Source of the DNA: Actinokineospora fastidiosa
Lineage (GTDB): Bacteria > Actinomycetota > Actinomycetes > Mycobacteriales > Pseudonocardiaceae
Length of the DNA: 64,000 nt
Assembly (NCBI RefSeq): GCF_014648415.1
Contig: NZ_BMRB01000003.1
Location: forward strand, 186,001 to 250,000
Reading direction: 5' to 3'
The position numbers were made by a program, and so were the translations under genes. Below the pieces are notes generated by a model. The model was not told the origin of the DNA. It was given only the letters and a program-made list of their open reading frames with translations, and made no database searches. Each line of letters starts with the position of its first letter. Within the stretch, counting starts at the first letter, position 1. This document shows, in pieces, positions 60,809 to 64,000 of the stretch.

Positions 60809-62770
60809 CTACTGGGTCAACGCCGGGTTGCGCACCGGAGTGCCCTGGCCGACCGGGCTGATCGGCAGCAGCTTGCGGCCGGTGGGGCCGATCTCGATGT
60901 CGGTGCCCATCGCCGGGCAGACGCCGCAGTCGAAGCACGGCGTCCAGCGGCAGTCGTCCTGCTCGCGCTCGTCGATGGCGTCCTGCCAGTCGTCCCACAG
61001 CCACTGCTTGTCCAGGCCGGAGTCGAGGTGGTCCCAGGGCAGCACCTCGTCCTCGGTGCGCTCGCGGGTGGTGTACCAGGCCAGCGAGACGCCCAGCGGG
61101 GTCAGCTCGGCGTCGCAGGCGGCCACCCAGCGCTCGTAGGAGAAGTGCTCGCTCCAGCCGTCGAAGCGGCCGCCGTCGCGCCAGACCCGCTCGATGACCC
61201 GGCCGACCCTGCGGTCGCCCCGGGACAGCAGGCCCTCGATGTGGCTGGGCTTGCCGTCGTGGTAGCGCATGCCGATGCTGCGGCCGATGCGGCGGTCGGA
61301 GTTGACCGCCTCGCGCAGCTTGCGCAGCCGGGCGTCCACAGTGTCCGGGTCGGTCTGCGCGGCCCACTGGAACGGGGTGTGCGGCTTGGGCACGAACCCG
61401 CCGATGGAGATCGTGCAGCGGATGTCCTTCTGGCCGCTGGCCTCCCGGCCCGCGCGGATGACGTTGCGCGCCATCTCGGCGATCTGCAGGACGTCGTCGT
61501 CGGTCTCGGTCGGCAGCCCGCACATGAAGTACAGCTTCACCTGCCGCCAGCCGTTGGCGTAGGCAGTGCTGACGGTCTTGATGAGGTCCTCTTCGGACAC
61601 CATCTTGTTGATGACGCGGCGGATGCGCTCGCTGCCGCCCTCGGGGGCGAAGGTGAGCCCGGAGCGGCGGCCGTTGCGGGACAGCTCGTTGGCCAGGTCG
61701 ATGTTGAACGCGTCGACCCGGGTGCTCGGCAGCGACAGGCCGGTGTTGGTGCCGGTGTAGCGGTCGGCGAGCTGCTTGGTGATCTCGCCGATCTCGGAGT
61801 GGTCGGCGCTGGACAGCGACAGCAGGCCGACCTCCTCGAAGCCGCTGGCCGCCAGGCCCTGCTGCACCATCGCGCCGATGCCGTCGATGCTGCGCTCGCG
61901 CACCGGGCGGGTGATCATGCCTGCCTGGCAGAAGCGGCAGCCCCGGGTGCAGCCGCGGAAGATCTCCACGCTCATCCGCTCGTGCACGGACTCGGCGAGC
62001 GGGACCAGCGGCTGCTTCGGGTAGGGCCACGCGTCGAGGTCCATGGTCGTGCGCTTGGCGACGACCTCGGGGACGCGCTCGCGGTTGGGCGTGACGCTGG
62101 CGATGCGCCCGTCCTCGGCGTAGGCGACGTCGTAGAAGCGCGGGATGTAGACGGTGCCGGTCTCGGCGAGGCGGGTCAGCAGCTCGTCGCGGCCGCCCGG
62201 GCGGCCGTCGGCCTTCCAGGCGCGGATGATGTCGGTGATCTGGCCGACCGCCTCCTCGCCGTCGCCGAGCACGGCGGCGTCGATGAAGTCGGCGATGGGC
62301 TCGGGGTTGAACGCGGCGTGCCCGCCCGCCAGGACGACCGGGTCGTCGGTGGTGCGGTCGGCGGCGTGCAGGGGGATGCCCGCCAGGTCGAGCGCGTTGA
62401 GCAGGTTGGTGTAGCCCAGCTCGGTGGCGAAGCTGACGCCCAGCACGTCGAACGCCTTGACCGGCCGGTGCCCGTCGACGGTGAACTGGGGGACGCCGTG
62501 CTCGCGCATCAGCTTCTCCAGGTCCGACCAGACCGCGTAGGTCCGCTCGGCGAGCACGTCGGGCAGCTCGTTGAGGATCTCGTAGAGGATCATGACGCCC
62601 TGGTTGGGCAGCCCCACCTCGTAGGCGTCGGGGTACATCAGCGCCCAGCGGACGTTCGCCTGCTCCCAGGGCTTCACGGTGGCGTTCAGCTCGCCGCCGA
62701 CGTACTGGACCGGCTTGGACACCCTCGGCAGCAGGGGCTCCAACTGGGGGAAGACCGACTCGACGCTCAT
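60809..62770 (-). CDS. TIGR03960 family B12-binding radical SAM protein
   Basis: 653 aa. The N-terminal B12-binding-like region has WALMYPDAYEVGLPNQGVMILYEILNE and VLAGGHAAFNPEP. The radical SAM core has RGCTRGCRFCQAGM (Cx3CxxC). A C-terminal segment holds CRWTPCFDCGVCP. The family is widespread and its reaction is unknown; tRNA or ribosomal modification is often guessed. It ends directly against the subtilase stop. The neighbouring partner TIGR03936 is displaced by about 1.5 kb. Confidence 0.93.
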   Translation of the reverse strand: MSVESVFPQLEPLLPRVSKPVQYVGGELNATVKPWEQANVRWALMYPDAYEVGLPNQGVMILYEILNELPDVLAERTYAVWSDLEKLMREHGVPQFTVDGHRPVKAFDVLGVSFATELGYTNLLNALDLAGIPLHAADRTTDDPVVLAGGHAAFNPEPIADFIDAAVLGDGEEAVGQITDIIRAWKADGRPGGRDELLTRLAETGTVYIPRFYDVAYAEDGRIASVTPNRERVPEVVAKRTTMDLDAWPYPKQPLVPLAESVHERMSVEIFRGCTRGCRFCQAGMITRPVRERSIDGIGAMVQQGLAASGFEEVGLLSLSSADHSEIGEITKQLADRYTGTNTGLSLPSTRVDAFNIDLANELSRNGRRSGLTFAPEGGSERIRRVINKMVSEEDLIKTVSTAYANGWRQVKLYFMCGLPTETDDDVLQIAEMARNVIRAGREASGQKDIRCTISIGGFVPKPHTPFQWAAQTDPDTVDARLRKLREAVNSDRRIGRSIGMRYHDGKPSHIEGLLSRGDRRVGRVIERVWRDGGRFDGWSEHFSYERWVAACDAELTPLGVSLAWYTTRERTEDEVLPWDHLDSGLDKQWLWDDWQDAIDEREQDDCRWTPCFDCGVCPAMGTDIEIGPTGRKLLPISPVGQGTPVRNPALTQ

Positions 62771-62810
62771 AGTGCGTCCAGGGTAGCCCGTGCTTCGACC
62801 GGGTGATTAC

Positions 62811-62842
62811 CGTAGCAACTCGTAGCGCATTGGTCGTATCCT
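62811..62842 (+). promoter_or_regulatory. Leaderless-type promoter and direct repeats of the toxin-antitoxin operon
   Basis: CGTAGC occurs at 62811 and 62821, exactly 10 bp (one helical turn) apart. TATCCT (62837-62842) lies 6 bases before the antitoxin ATG with no SD between, the spacing of a leaderless transcript. The repeats cover the -35 area and may be the antitoxin operator. Confidence 0.45.
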
Positions 62843-62848
62843 GGGGCT

Positions 62849-63133
62849 ATGACCAGGTACATCACCCAGCGGGAGATGCGCAACGACAGCGCCGCCATCT
62901 TCCGCGCGGTGGAGAACGGGGAGCACTTCATCCTCACCCGCAACGGTACTCCCATCGCCGAGGTGACCCCCATCCAGCGGCGCGCCTTCGTCCCGGTGGA
63001 AGAGCTGCAGCGGCTGGCCGCCCAGCTGCCCAGGATCGACTTCGACCAGTTCCGCGCCGATCTCGACGAGTACGTCGACCCCTACCTCGGCGACGACCCG
63101 TGGGAGCGGCAGGCGGCCCGCGATGACGCCTGA
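62849..63133 (+). CDS. Phd/YefM-type antitoxin
   Basis: 94 aa. The N terminus TRYITQREMRNDSAAIFRAVENGEHFILTRNGTPIAEVTP is the Phd/YefM DNA-binding and dimerisation fold. The C-terminal acidic stretch (DFDQFRADLDEYVDPYLGD) should wrap the toxin. It overlaps the toxin start by 11 bases. It neutralises VapC and represses the operon. Confidence 0.92.
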   Translation: MTRYITQREMRNDSAAIFRAVENGEHFILTRNGTPIAEVTPIQRRAFVPVEELQRLAAQLPRIDFDQFRADLDEYVDPYLGDDPWERQAARDDA

Positions 63134-63527
63134 GCACGAGCGGGGCCTGCTCGACACCTCGGTACTGGTCGACCTGCCGTCCCTGCGCCTGCAGGACATC
63201 ATCGGGAGCGCCGCGATCAGCGCGGTCACGCTCGCCGAACTCACCGCCGGGCCGTCCGCCACGAAGGACCCCGTCGTGCGCGCCAAGCGCCAGCAGTACG
63301 TCCAGTGGGTGGAAAACACCCTCGACGTGCTGCCGGTGGACGCATCAGCCGCCCGGTACTACGGCTACCTGTGCTCCTTGGTCTACGCGCAGGGTCGACA
63401 GCCGAGGGGGCGGATAGCCGACCTCCTGATCGCATCGACCGCGGCCGCGCGACAGCTCCCCCTGCTGACCCGCAACCCGAAGGACTTCGTCGGCCTCGAA
63501 CCCGCGGTCACCGTGATCGCCGTCTAG
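63123..63527 (+). CDS. vapC: VapC-type PIN-domain toxin
   Basis: 134 aa. The PIN acidic residues are Asp11 (LLDTSVLVD), Glu39 (LAEL) and Asp99 (GRIADLLIAS), with Asp120 in TRNPKDF. These coordinate Mg for RNA cleavage. VapC toxins usually cut tRNA or the sarcin-ricin loop; the target here is unknown. Its stop overlaps the 3' end of the opposing permease gene by four bases. Confidence 0.93.
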   Translation: MTPEHERGLLDTSVLVDLPSLRLQDIIGSAAISAVTLAELTAGPSATKDPVVRAKRQQYVQWVENTLDVLPVDASAARYYGYLCSLVYAQGRQPRGRIADLLIASTAAARQLPLLTRNPKDFVGLEPAVTVIAV

Positions 63528-64000
63528 GACAGCAACAGCTTGCCCAGCCGCCGCGAGGCCACGACCGTGCCGATGCCGATCATCACCGCGAAGTACGACA
63601 GGTGGCCCAGGATCGACATGTCGACAAAGCCGCCGCACAGGGCCCGCATGACCTCGATCGCGTGGTACAGCGGGAAGCACTTCACGATGAACTGCAGGAA
63701 GCCCGGGTAGACGGTGATCGGGAAGAACGTGGTGGAGAACAGGAACATCGGCAGCAGCGCCAGCTGCACGAGGTCGAAGTCCTGCCAGGAGCGCATGTAG
63801 GTCGTGCAGGCCATGCCGACCGCGGCGAAGGCGAACGCGATGAAGATGGCGGCGGGCAGCGCGAGCAGCGCCCATGGCGAGGTCAGCAGGCCCATGCCGA
63901 GCATGACCGCCAGGAAGCCGCCCGCGTACAGCGCGCCCCGGATCAGCGCCCAGGTGATCTCGCCGATGGCGACGTCGAGCGGGCCCAGCGGCGTGGCCAG
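63524..64000 (-). CDS. ABC-2 type transporter permease, 5' end beyond the window
   Basis: The leftward frame is open from base 64000, giving 158 codons of the C-terminal part. It contains about five membrane segments, including LLALPAAIFIAFAFAAVGMAC, LALLPMFLFSTTFFPI and FAVMIGIGTVVASRRL. TPLGPLDVAIGEITWALIRGALYAGGF near the window edge and FPITVYPGFLQFIVKCFPLYHAIEVMRAL match DrrB/NodJ-like exporters of drugs or polysaccharide. Substrate unknown; the ATPase gene is presumably upstream, outside the window. Confidence 0.88.
   Translation of the reverse strand: MATPLGPLDVAIGEITWALIRGALYAGGFLAVMLGMGLLTSPWALLALPAAIFIAFAFAAVGMACTTYMRSWQDFDLVQLALLPMFLFSTTFFPITVYPGFLQFIVKCFPLYHAIEVMRALCGGFVDMSILGHLSYFAVMIGIGTVVASRRLGKLLLS

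Overview
The window is chromosomal backbone DNA of a high-GC Gram-positive actinomycete. Third codon positions are almost all G or C and GTG starts are common. Gene families and order point to the Pseudonocardiaceae (Actinokineospora/Saccharothrix/Lentzea-like), which is an inference from memory and not a database match. Much of the order follows the Mycobacterium tuberculosis segment rsmE-dnaJ2-hrcA ... hemW-sirA-cysH-cbiX ... lepA-rpsT-holA-comEC-comEA-degV-octT-gpgP-rsfS-nadD ... proB-obg-rpmA-rplU-rne. Lineage-specific genes are inserted between these conserved blocks. No tRNA, rRNA, IS element, prophage or CRISPR array was seen.

Layout. 1-2960: rsmE, dnaJ and hrcA (heat-shock control), leftward. 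3130-8089: a bile-acid/sodium-type transporter; a leftward pair encoding a small HEAT-repeat protein and a beta-propeller/metzincin protease; and a cytochrome P450 divergent from its likely TetR regulator. 8164-9378: hemW. 9404-17964: an assimilatory sulfur operon in which most neighbouring genes overlap or nearly touch. It begins with an inverted repeat and a Cys-containing leader peptide, then sulfite reductase, a 55-aa zinc ribbon, APS reductase, cysD, cysN, a sulfonate/nitrate-type ABC transporter and a CbiX/SirB chelatase that would supply siroheme. 18170-31475: secreted and metabolic genes, including tandem proline iminopeptidases next to a leaderless-looking MarR gene, an enoyl-CoA hydratase, a secreted guanyl RNase with barstar and a small membrane protein, an oxidoreductase, a PHA-synthase-like hydrolase, nitronate monooxygenase, a TIGR04222-type membrane protein, lepA, and a CcdA/TlpA redox pair. 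31521-39492: a PemK-like protein, an SPFH/RHH operon, rpsT, acyltransferase and thioesterase genes, a large secreted FN3 protein, holA, and a SAM-I riboswitch preceding thrC.

39551-44527 is the most unusual stretch. comEC and comEA lie among three different tandem-repeat arrays with periods of about 25, 45 and 66 bp, including a 1-kb spacer with no convincing gene. 44591-47808: degV and a tightly overlapping nadD-rsfS-gpgP-octT run (NAD synthesis, ribosome silencing, polymethylated glucose lipopolysaccharide). 47906-52328: nitroreductase, a RecQ helicase with a phosphoribosyltransferase-like tail, a DUF2891 protein and a methyltransferase. 52314-58294: proB, obg, rpmA, rplU, rne. 58478-62770: the two radical-SAM-linked genes that normally sit together, separated by an oppositely oriented secreted subtilase. 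62849-63527: a Phd/VapC-type toxin-antitoxin pair. 63524-64000: the 3' part of an ABC-2 permease.

Best candidates for undescribed biology are the propeller-metzincin plus HEAT pair without a signal peptide, the repeat arrays around the competence genes, the SAM riboswitch whose closing helix overlaps the thrC ribosome-binding site, the sulfur-operon leader, and the SPFH/RHH operon with its palindrome.
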